Below are positions 7,719 through 14,236 of a stretch of 47,492 nucleotides of DNA, piece by piece. Under the pieces are notes generated by a model that was given only the letters and a program-made list of their open reading frames with translations, was not told the DNA's origin and made no database searches. Each line of letters starts with the position of its first letter. Position 1 is the first letter of the stretch. This DNA comes from Armatimonadota bacterium (GTDB lineage Bacteria > Armatimonadota > Fimbriimonadia > Fimbriimonadales > Fimbriimonadaceae), in the NCBI GenBank assembly GCA_020161505.1, contig JAIUNY010000024.1, positions 1-47,492 of the forward strand, given 5' to 3'. A program made the translations under genes and the position numbers.

Positions 7719-8717
7719 TTAACGTTTCGTAAACACGAGAGCGTTGGCAAGGGGTCTTCCTTCGGCGCGGACAGCCTTGCCGTTCACGATCATTCCGCTG
7801 CTTGCTCCGCCATCGTAATTCATCGCCTCAGCGCACCCGAGCCCCTTCATCACGGTAACCATCTTTGTCATCGGGCCTGCGCTCACCGCGAGAACCACCT
7901 TCCCGTCGGGCAGGATGCCCAGCAAGGTTCGGGCACCGCTTCCGCTGAGAATCTTGGGATCACGGAAGCCTTCAGACTCGGCGTCTAGCACATCTTTCCC
8001 TGAGCGCAGAAGCGTGGGGCCGCCGCCCATACCCTCCGTCACTTCTTCCCAAAACGCACTTTGCGGTGTGCCGTAGTCGATGGACATCGAGACCTTTTCG
8101 CCGAACTTGAATCGTGAGCCCATCGACTCTTCGGTGCCTTTGAAGTAGAGCACATAGCCCCCTTGCGGAATCGTCATCGACAATCGGCTGACTTGGCGCA
8201 CGGCACCGTTGCTCACCTGAACTTGCATTCCGGCAAGACCGGTTGCGGAACCCCAATGAGGCGTGAAAATCTGGGCCAGGTTCTTGCTCAGGGGGTCATT
8301 GTTCGCTCGGAAGGCATACCAACTCTGGTTCGCCACTTTGCCCCGAATCCTGATTTTCAGCGGATCCAGCCTCACCTTCCCTTCTTGGTTCATGCCAAAC
8401 ACCACTCCGATATCGCTGAGGTTGATTGGCATCCCGTCCGAGATCATCGTCTGCACGGTGTTGCGAATCGCGTTGTTGCTGTAGGCATCAAAGAACGCGC
8501 CGTTGATCGCGGCGACCGCCTTGTGCCGATTCGCCATGTTCTTCAGGCTATCTAGCGACCCCACGTTGCCCTTCCCCGTGACCACCTTCGCGGCGTAGAG
8601 CTTGGGATCGATGACCACATAGGAGACAGAAGCTCCCGCGATCTTTGTGGTTTTGACGACGAGACCCTGATTTCCAACTGAAGTTGCCAGAAGGCAGGCG
8701 GCGATCATCCCATTCAT
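7719..8717 (-). CDS. Secreted phosphodiester glycosidase (NAGPA domain)
   Basis: A 332-residue exported protein with the phosphodiester glycosidase (NAGPA, PF09992) domain, known from the mammalian 'uncovering enzyme' and from bacterial exopolysaccharide- or peptidoglycan-linked proteins. Signature pieces are AAINGAFFDAYSN (about 70), EEVTEGMGGGPTLLRSGK (about 230), ARTLLGILPDGKVVLAVSAG and GCAEAMNYDGGASSGMIVNGK near the C-terminus, including the DGG(A/G)SS motif. The N-terminus MNGMIAACLLATSVGNQG is a weak signal sequence. It probably acts on sugar-phosphodiester bonds in the cell envelope or on extracellular polymer. Confidence 0.88.
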   Translation of the reverse strand: MNGMIAACLLATSVGNQGLVVKTTKIAGASVSYVVIDPKLYAAKVVTGKGNVGSLDSLKNMANRHKAVAAINGAFFDAYSNNAIRNTVQTMISDGMPINLSDIGVVFGMNQEGKVRLDPLKIRIRGKVANQSWYAFRANNDPLSKNLAQIFTPHWGSATGLAGMQVQVSNGAVRQVSRLSMTIPQGGYVLYFKGTEESMGSRFKFGEKVSMSIDYGTPQSAFWEEVTEGMGGGPTLLRSGKDVLDAESEGFRDPKILSGSGARTLLGILPDGKVVLAVSAGPMTKMVTVMKGLGCAEAMNYDGGASSGMIVNGKAVRAEGRPLANALVFTKR

Positions 8718-8745
8718 GGGATCACTTTACAGGAGTTTGAGGCAC

Positions 8746-9657
8746 TCAGGCAAGGTGCTTTCGCATCCATTCATTGCCCCCTTCGATCATGCGGGGGTGC
8801 CAGTCGTGGCCCCAGTCGAGCTCTTCAAGCTCCTTTTCCCCGGCAAGAGCCTGATGCACCGCGTAGACCTGCGGCGGCTTCACCGCTGGATCCTTCAGCC
8901 CGAGCACGACCCGGGTCGGAACCCGGCAGGCGGTGGCCTGATTCATCGTGTCGTAGAAACTCACGGTGCGCCGAACCGCCTCATCGTTCTCGGGTGAACT
9001 CGCGGCGAGATCCATGAGTTCCTTGATCGGATAGCGATAGTTTCGACCACTGAGCGACCAGGGCATCCCGCCCAGAAACGGCTCATCCGCAACCACACAC
9101 TTGATTCCCGGATCCCAGGCCCCGAGCCAAATCGACATGCCACCGCCTTGACTCATCCCGCAACTTGCCAGCCGCTCCGCGTCTACTCCCGGGAGTTCCG
9201 CGAGAATCCGCCGCAACAGCACCGCGTCTTGAAACATACGCCGAAAAATCCAAGTTTCAGGCGACAAAGCTCCCTCGCCGAAATAGCCGCGCGAGGGAGT
9301 GTAAGTTTCTTGGTGGAAAGACGACTCGCCGAAGAAGTTCAGACTCGCGCTCGCGAATCCTTCCCTCGTGCCGTATTCGCTCGGCAACATGCTCCAACGG
9401 GAGTAAGGGGGAAGCCAGACGAATCCTGGTGCGTGAGGCTCGGAATGGAAGGGCAAGGCCACCCATCCGAATCGGGGGGTTCCGTCGATCCCACGAAACT
9501 CCAGCACCTCGATGTCATGAGTCGAGGAACTTTGCTCCCTCTGAGCCCGAAGGGTGAAGTCTAGAGGAGCAGACAAAGCCTCCCCGACCGTCGATTGCCA
9601 GAAATCGGCAAACCCATCGGGGAGATACGGACTCAGCCCTGGTTCGAGCTCCGCCAT
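8746..9657 (-). CDS. AXE1/cephalosporin-C deacetylase-family esterase
   Basis: A 303-residue alpha/beta hydrolase of the acetyl xylan esterase (AXE1) family, which removes acetyl groups from xylo-oligosaccharides or cephalosporins in the cytoplasm. The nucleophile is the serine of ERLASCGMSQGGGMSIWLGA, the acid is the Asp of VVLGLKDPAVKPPQ, and the base is the His of ELDWGHDWHPRM. The N-terminal LPDGFADFWQSTVGEAL is characteristic of the family's first helix. No signal peptide. It ends 28 bases before the glycosidase gene, so the pair may be co-transcribed and both act on carbohydrates. Confidence 0.86.
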   Translation of the reverse strand: MAELEPGLSPYLPDGFADFWQSTVGEALSAPLDFTLRAQREQSSSTHDIEVLEFRGIDGTPRFGWVALPFHSEPHAPGFVWLPPYSRWSMLPSEYGTREGFASASLNFFGESSFHQETYTPSRGYFGEGALSPETWIFRRMFQDAVLLRRILAELPGVDAERLASCGMSQGGGMSIWLGAWDPGIKCVVADEPFLGGMPWSLSGRNYRYPIKELMDLAASSPENDEAVRRTVSFYDTMNQATACRVPTRVVLGLKDPAVKPPQVYAVHQALAGEKELEELDWGHDWHPRMIEGGNEWMRKHLA

Positions 9658-9666
9658 GCGGAGTGC

Positions 9667-9906
9667 TTAGGCTCCCACAGAGCGCTGCAGTGCGTCCACG
9701 TGGAGTCCGGTCGTCATCAGCCAAGTGATGGCTCGTTGGACTTCCTCGATCGGCCCGGTGAGGCGAACCTGCATCCAACCAAAGTCCGATTCGATATTGG
9801 CCTTGGTGATGGTGGCACTGATGTCGAAGTCCTTGCAGAGCCGGCACATCCACGGCTCGTTGACTTGCTCATCCCGCGCGGTGAGGTTCACATCAATCGA
9901 CGTCAT
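9667..9906 (-). CDS. NIL-domain small protein
   Basis: This 79-residue protein is almost wholly a NIL domain, the ferredoxin-like fold found at the C-terminus of the methionine ABC transporter ATPase MetN, where it binds methionine. Matching features are the central KANIESDFGWMQVRLTGPIEEVQRAITWLMTTGLHVDAL. Stand-alone NIL proteins often lie next to ferredoxins or sulfur-metabolism genes; here the neighbour is a DUF2892 protein. A CxxC is present (MCRLCKDF, about 20-23), unusual in plain NIL domains and possibly a metal or redox site. It starts 47 bases after the DUF2892 gene. Confidence 0.75.
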   Translation of the reverse strand: MTSIDVNLTARDEQVNEPWMCRLCKDFDISATITKANIESDFGWMQVRLTGPIEEVQRAITWLMTTGLHVDALQRSVGA

Positions 9907-9953
9907 GCGCTTATTCTACTCAAGGCCCGAACGATTCCGGGCGGCAGTCTGCC

Positions 9954-10148
9954 CTAGCCTTGCGACTTCGGGGTCGTGGAGATCTTGAGCGGACAGTAGA
10001 GCGGGCACCATCGGATCACTCCGGTTGCAAGAGGTACCAACCCAATTGCCCCGAGCCAGTTCTGGGCCGCAACACCCCAGCCGAGAATGACAAGTCCCGC
10101 GACGATGCGAAGGATGCGATCTGTGGTTCCGATGTTGGCAGTCATCAT
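9954..10148 (-). CDS. DUF2892 (YgaP-type) small membrane protein
   Basis: A 64-residue membrane protein of the DUF2892/YgaP transmembrane family. It begins ANIGTTDRILRIVAGLVILGWG, the family hallmark, followed by a second hydrophobic segment with GLVPLATGVIRWCPLYCPLKI, where the CPLY(C)P motif is conserved. Such domains often accompany rhodaneses and sulfur-trafficking proteins. It lies upstream of and in the same direction as the NIL-domain gene. Confidence 0.85.
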   Translation of the reverse strand: MMTANIGTTDRILRIVAGLVILGWGVAAQNWLGAIGLVPLATGVIRWCPLYCPLKISTTPKSQG

Positions 10149-10203
10149 AGGTTTCCCTGCTCTCTCAACTCAGGAGAGACTCGTGGCCTTGCGGAGGATT
10201 CAC

Positions 10204-10232
10204 AAAAAAGGCCCCTGCACGATGCAGAGGCC
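10204..10232 (-). terminator. Rho-independent terminator of the E2 gene
   Basis: On the minus strand, GGCCTCTGCA-TCG-TGCAGGGGCC (one G-U pair) is followed by TTTTTT. It lies 24 bases past the stop of the acyltransferase gene at 10257, so that gene is cut off from the DUF2892 gene. Confidence 0.88.
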
Positions 10233-10256
10233 CATTTCTTTGCGGCGAAGCAGGAG

Positions 10257-11561
10257 TTACTTGAAGAACTCCATCTTCTCCAGCTTGTTCTTGAATGCCT
10301 GGAGGAATCGGCCGGCTTGCAGACCATCGACGAGGCGGTGGTCGTACGTCAACACCACGTTCATGATCGAGCGGATGGCGATCATGCCGTTGATGATCAC
10401 CGGCTTCTGCTGGATGCCGTAGACTCCCGCGATGCCGCTCTGCGGAGCATTGATCATCGGAGTGCCGAGCACCGCGCCGTAGGAACCCGGGTTCGTGATC
10501 GTGAAGGTTCCACCCTGGACGTCGGCGACGCCGAGCTGGTTGATTCGGGCACGGGCCGCGATGCTCTCCAGATCACGCGCAATGTCGATCAGGCTCTTCT
10601 TGTCGCAATCCTTGATGACAGGGACGATGAGTCCGCCCTCTCCATCCTTGCCGAGGCTGACCGCGCAGCCCATGTGCACCGACTTGTTCATCGTGATCTG
10701 GTTGTCCACCAGGCTCGCGTTGAGCATCGGGAATTGCTGGAGGCACTCCGCAAGTGCCTTGATGAAGAACGGGGTGTAGGTGAGCTTCACGCCGTGAGTA
10801 GCGAGGAAGCTGTCCTTGTTCAGCGTTCGGTAGTCGACCAGCGGAGTCACATCGACTTCGATGAGAGTGCTGACCACCGGAACCTGGCTGGATCGCACCA
10901 TCGCTTCCGCGATCATCTTGCGCATCCCGACGAGAGGCACAATCTCTTGATCCGGGCCTGCGACGGCAGGAGCGGCTGATTGCTTGAATTCTTGCGGCGC
11001 CGGTGCCGGAGTGGACGCGGTCGGAGTAGCTGGAGCGGAACCTCGGTTGGCGAGATAGTTCTCCAAATCCTTCTTGGTCACTCGACCGCCCTGGCCCGTG
11101 CCGGAGATGCGGCTGAGTTCGCCTTCGCTGACGCCGTTCTCCTTCGCCATCACGCGAACGACCGGGGTGTACCAGCGGCGACCGTCGGTCGCGACGGGTG
11201 CTTCTACAACCGGAGCCGAGGCAGCCACAGGTGCGGGTGCTGCTTCCTTCGCCGCCGGAGCCGGAGCCGCGCCATTCGAGGACGAGCCACCTCCGCTGGC
11301 GATCAATTCTTTCGCTTTGGCTTCGTCAGGCTCAATGAGGCCCATTTCGCTAAAGACTTCGACCAGATCGCCCTCGGGGATCGTGATCTTGACGAGGAAT
11401 CCCGATGCCGGAGCCCCCAGCTCCGTGTTCACCTTGTCGGTCATGATCTCCACGACCGGCTCGTCTTCCTTGACGAAATCGCCGACTTGCTTCAGCCAGC
11501 GGCTCACTGTCCCTTCGTGGACGGACTCACCCAGTTCGGGCATCAGAATCTCGATGGGCAT
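10257..11561 (-). CDS. 2-oxoacid dehydrogenase dihydrolipoyl acyltransferase (E2)
   Basis: A 434-residue E2 component, the core of pyruvate, 2-oxoglutarate or branched-chain 2-oxoacid dehydrogenase complexes. The lipoyl domain (1-80) carries MPELGESVHEG and the lipoylated Lys43 in EIMTDKVNTEL. An Ala/Pro-rich linker leads to a peripheral-subunit-binding domain (YTPVVRVMAKENGVSEGELSRISGTGQGGRVTKKDLENYL). After a second linker the catalytic domain starts at VPLVGMRKMIAEAM and ends with TYDHRLVDGLQAGRFLQAFK, containing the HxxxDG active site. The ATG at 11561 begins at the lipoyl domain; an upstream in-frame start would add an unrelated 17 residues. E1 and E3 genes are not adjacent. The lipoyl motif DKVNTE favours a 2-oxoglutarate or branched-chain complex over pyruvate. 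Confidence 0.93.
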   Translation of the reverse strand: MPIEILMPELGESVHEGTVSRWLKQVGDFVKEDEPVVEIMTDKVNTELGAPASGFLVKITIPEGDLVEVFSEMGLIEPDEAKAKELIASGGGSSSNGAAPAPAAKEAAPAPVAASAPVVEAPVATDGRRWYTPVVRVMAKENGVSEGELSRISGTGQGGRVTKKDLENYLANRGSAPATPTASTPAPAPQEFKQSAAPAVAGPDQEIVPLVGMRKMIAEAMVRSSQVPVVSTLIEVDVTPLVDYRTLNKDSFLATHGVKLTYTPFFIKALAECLQQFPMLNASLVDNQITMNKSVHMGCAVSLGKDGEGGLIVPVIKDCDKKSLIDIARDLESIAARARINQLGVADVQGGTFTITNPGSYGAVLGTPMINAPQSGIAGVYGIQQKPVIINGMIAIRSIMNVVLTYDHRLVDGLQAGRFLQAFKNKLEKMEFFK

Positions 11562-11686
11562 ACTTCTTTCATTATGGCCTACGAAATCCAGGGCCTGGGT
11601 GCCTTCGGGCATGGTTGTTTGCGCGAGATCGCCGACCCTGATGGCAAGCGGATCGTCCCCCGATAATTACCGGGAACCCGTCCGCC

Positions 11687-12370
11687 ATGCCCCGACTCTC
11701 CAAACGCGCCGGAACCTCACTGACCGAGATCATGTACGCCTCGGTCATCGGCAGCATTTTGCTCGGGAGCAGCACCACCCTCTATCTGCTCCTCAGCCAG
11801 CGCACCCAAAAGGATGCGGCTCGAGCGATGGCGCTGAGCCAAGCCGTGATGCTGGCCGATGACATGACGGACACGATTGGCAAAGCTCGCTCCGTGGGGA
11901 TCGGGGTCAGCGGTCCGCGGCAGTACGTCTACTTCGTGCTTCCGGGGAATGCCTCGGACACAAACGGCGATGGCATCGGAGATTTCTTCCAACCCGCCAG
12001 CGTCAATCTCGATGGATCATTGAACTACATCGCCGGGCAGAACGTGGCCTACTACTGGAGCGACGATGGCTGGATTACGGCCAACGGGGTGGTGAGCCAA
12101 GGTCGTGATTTCTGGCGAAGCCAGAGCACTTTGACCGGGGGATCCACGGGGGCGGATGTCCACTGGGCGCGCCACGGAAATGGCACCTCCAAATGGAACC
12201 TCATCGATGACGTCCGATACGTCTATGACTCAGCGAACCGAATCGTGACCATCACGATCACGGCAAGTGCCAAGAACCGGAATCTCACCCGGGGCAATTC
12301 CACTCAAGCATCCGAGCAGCATGCCGCTGTCACCGTGACGCGCCGGGTTCGATTGCGATTCGCACCCTAG
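11687..12370 (+). CDS. Type IV pilin-like pseudopilin
   Basis: A 227-residue protein with a class III signal: the basic leader MPRLSKRAG is followed by TSLTEIMYASVIGSILLGSS, with Glu at +5 and a hydrophobic helix. Prepilin peptidase would cut after Gly9 and methylate Thr1, whereas most pilins have Phe at that place. The remainder (PRQYVYFVLPGNASDTNGDGIGDFF; a C-terminal strand of alternating Thr/Val) resembles GspJ/PilW-type minor pseudopilins, and DTNGDGIGD looks like a calcium loop. No other pilin genes surround it; pilB and pilC homologues lie at the right end of the window. It is divergent from the E2 gene across 125 bases. Confidence 0.8.
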   Translation: MPRLSKRAGTSLTEIMYASVIGSILLGSSTTLYLLLSQRTQKDAARAMALSQAVMLADDMTDTIGKARSVGIGVSGPRQYVYFVLPGNASDTNGDGIGDFFQPASVNLDGSLNYIAGQNVAYYWSDDGWITANGVVSQGRDFWRSQSTLTGGSTGADVHWARHGNGTSKWNLIDDVRYVYDSANRIVTITITASAKNRNLTRGNSTQASEQHAAVTVTRRVRLRFAP

Positions 12371-12627
12371 TCAGAATCGCTGAGCCACCACTTCCAGTAC
12401 CGGTACAGGCCGTAGAAGAAGCAGCAGCCGAGAAGGATCATCCCGATTCCGAAGTTTCGAGGGTCTCCCCCGACGTCTTTTTGAACCTGCAACGAGCCGC
12501 CCCTGGTGCTGAGCGTTCCAAAAGTGAAAGCGTCATAGGCTCTCCACCAGCACTGGAGTCCCCAAAAACTGAGGAAGAGCGTGGCCACCACGGACCAGAG
12601 TTTTGAGTCGGTGTCAGTTGGTAGCAT
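12367..12627 (-). CDS. Small membrane protein, two predicted spans
   Basis: An 86-residue protein I do not recognise. Hydrophobic spans are at about 11-31 (WSVVATLFLSFWGLQCWW) and 60-75 (GIGMILLGCCFFYGLYRYW), joined by a polar loop FGTLSTRGGSLQVQKDVGGDP; the end is acidic (SDSD). Both termini would be cytoplasmic. The stop overlaps the stop of the convergent pseudopilin gene by four bases. The amino-acid pattern is protein-like and Trp/Tyr at the span edges supports a real membrane protein. Confidence 0.62.
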   Translation of the reverse strand: MLPTDTDSKLWSVVATLFLSFWGLQCWWRAYDAFTFGTLSTRGGSLQVQKDVGGDPRNFGIGMILLGCCFFYGLYRYWKWWLSDSD

Positions 12628-12760
12628 AAGCCCTCACTCAATCTCGCTGGATTGGTACTTCCAGAATTTCATCATCCCCCAGAGACACAAACCGATCGTG
12701 AGAACCGAACGAGGCCGAATCTTCCCCAATCCATATCAGTTCCATACGAGATGAAAACAA
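12628..12760. other. Intergenic stretch without recognised feature
   Basis: About 130 bases upstream of the 86-residue membrane protein gene and downstream of the 12762-12791 terminator. It should contain the promoter of the small gene, but I see no clear -10/-35 pair and no convincing reading frame. Confidence 0.4.
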
Positions 12761-12761
12761 A

Positions 12762-12791
12762 ACCGGCTTCAGGATTCATCCTGAAGCCGGT
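12762..12791 (-). terminator. Rho-independent terminator after the 48-residue peptide gene
   Basis: A perfect 13-bp stem, ACCGGCTTCAGGA / TCCTGAAGCCGGT, with a four-base loop. On the minus strand it is followed by TTTTGTTTTC. It lies 23 bases past the small peptide stop and ends the whole minus-strand transcript coming from the AraC-type gene or farther upstream. Confidence 0.9.
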
Positions 12792-12814
12792 CGAAATTGC
12801 GTGCTCGTCGCGAG

Positions 12815-12961
12815 TTATGCGGCCAGACGCTCGTCTTGCTGTCCACCTTCGACAAGCGAGAGGACAACCGGCTCAGGAATCTCGACCGCAGTTCGGGCAA
12901 GAACAGCGTAGAACGCAACAGCGCAGACGAGATAAGCGATTCCAGCAAGAACCAAAAGCAT
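12815..12961 (-). CDS. 48-residue single-span membrane peptide
   Basis: A very short open frame: MLLVLAGIAYLVCAVAFY, then AVLARTAVEIPEPVVLSLVE, then GGQQDERLAA and stop. The first 22 residues form a membrane helix, leaving a short acidic cytoplasmic or periplasmic tail. Support for a real gene: the codons are GC-rich at third positions like neighbouring genes, it lies 48 bases past the AraC-type gene on the same strand, and a clean terminator follows its stop. The ribosome site is poor (ACAAG before the ATG). It could be a regulatory membrane peptide; function is unknown. Confidence 0.55.
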   Translation of the reverse strand: MLLVLAGIAYLVCAVAFYAVLARTAVEIPEPVVLSLVEGGQQDERLAA

Positions 12962-13009
12962 CTTGTTTTAAGTTGTCGGACAATCCGCCGAGGTCTTTAC
13001 CTCTCACAC

Positions 13010-14233
13010 TTACGAGTTTACGGTTTTGGGATGCCGAAGCGCGGATGGCGGAGTTCCAAATCGCTGAGTGAACGCACGACTGAAGTGAGCCGGGCTCTGG
13101 AATCCAACTTCCATTGCAATTTCGTGGATCGAGCGGTCTGTCTGCAAGATCGCGAGACGAGCCTGCTCCAGCCGCATCGAGATCAGGAACTTATGGAACG
13201 GCTGTCCCGTGCGCTGCTTAAAGAGATGCCGGAAATGCGACGTGCTCACGCCCAGCCGATCCGCAATCGCTGTATCCGTGACATCCGCGGAGTAGTGGCG
13301 TTCCAGCACCTGGATCGCGCGGTCGATGAGGATGTCGTTCGGGTTGCGTGACTCGGGGATCACTTCCTCGGTCAGCTGATGAACACAGTCCGAGGCATAG
13401 TCCGCGATCTCCTCCAGAGTGGCGAGTTGATCCAGGCGCCGCGCCGCTTGAAGCTGAAAAGCGTGCAGCTTCTGCGAATGTCCGATCTCCAGGAGAGCTG
13501 CCGAGACAACGGCGAGAAACGTGAGAGCAGACCCCCGCGCATCGTCCAGATCATCGGTCGAGCGGATCCCTTCATCGAGCTGACGGAGCGCGATATCGAA
13601 ACGCCCCCGGTCTCTGAGCCGCAGGATGCTTCCGAGCTCATCCAGCCCTACGCGGCGACCATGCCCACGGAACGGGCACTCCGCCTTGACCTCGCCGACG
13701 AGCGCAACAGAGAGCAGCCCAAAACTGGCGGATGTCCCCAGGTCGCGAAGCATGATCTTGGCTGGGTTGCTGGCTTGCGGAAGCTCAATCCTCAAGCGAT
13801 CGACTCGAACCTTTTGCCCGTCTCTCTCGGCGAATCCGAGGGTTGTGACCGAACTCCCGTCCCCATTGATCCGGTCAATCGCCAGCCCATCGGAGGCGTC
13901 GCCGTAGTGCTTGCCGCACACCAGGCTCATGCCGTGAAGCATGCGGCCGGTTTTGTCGATCCACTGAAGCGATGCGCCAATCGTGCCCGCGGGCTCATTT
14001 TCTAACCCGGCATGGAGAGCAAAGATCCCTGTGATCTCGACAGAGAGAAATCCCCCTTGCTCGGTAGAAGGGATGATCTCACACAGAAAAGGCAGAGCCC
14101 GGCTCGGATGCGATCGACTCGCTCCGCCGTTGCTCTGCCAGAGTGCAGCGCTGTGGGTCTCTCCGTGGAGATCGACCCAGGTCAGGTCACCGTGGGGCCG
14201 GAGAAACTCTCCGGGGACGACAACCTGACCCAT
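13010..14233 (-). CDS. AraC-family regulator with beta-sandwich-like N-domain
   Basis: A 407-residue regulator with a C-terminal AraC/XylS DNA-binding domain (about 300-402): DRAIQVLERHYSADVTDTAIADRLGVSTSHFRHLFK is the first HTH and SIHEIAMEVGFQSPAHFSRAFTQRFGTPPSALR the second. The N-terminal 200 residues are not the usual AraC cupin. They show alternating hydrophobic strands (GFLSVEITGIFALHAGLENE, IGASLQWIDKTGRMLHG, KVRVDRLRIELPQ) that look like a jelly-roll or carbohydrate-binding module, followed by a helical linker (200-290). The gene starts three bases after the stop of the peptide-binding lipoprotein gene, with TAAGGA serving as both stop and ribosome site, so the two are co-expressed. 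Ligand unknown, possibly a sugar or peptide. Confidence 0.88.
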   Translation of the reverse strand: MGQVVVPGEFLRPHGDLTWVDLHGETHSAALWQSNGGASRSHPSRALPFLCEIIPSTEQGGFLSVEITGIFALHAGLENEPAGTIGASLQWIDKTGRMLHGMSLVCGKHYGDASDGLAIDRINGDGSSVTTLGFAERDGQKVRVDRLRIELPQASNPAKIMLRDLGTSASFGLLSVALVGEVKAECPFRGHGRRVGLDELGSILRLRDRGRFDIALRQLDEGIRSTDDLDDARGSALTFLAVVSAALLEIGHSQKLHAFQLQAARRLDQLATLEEIADYASDCVHQLTEEVIPESRNPNDILIDRAIQVLERHYSADVTDTAIADRLGVSTSHFRHLFKQRTGQPFHKFLISMRLEQARLAILQTDRSIHEIAMEVGFQSPAHFSRAFTQRFGTPPSALRHPKTVNS

Positions 14234-14236
14234 TCC

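Noticed and set aside
12652-13351. Overlapping plus-strand frames near the AraC-type gene end
   Set aside because: They read through the terminator and antisense to the regulator; composition is shadow-like.
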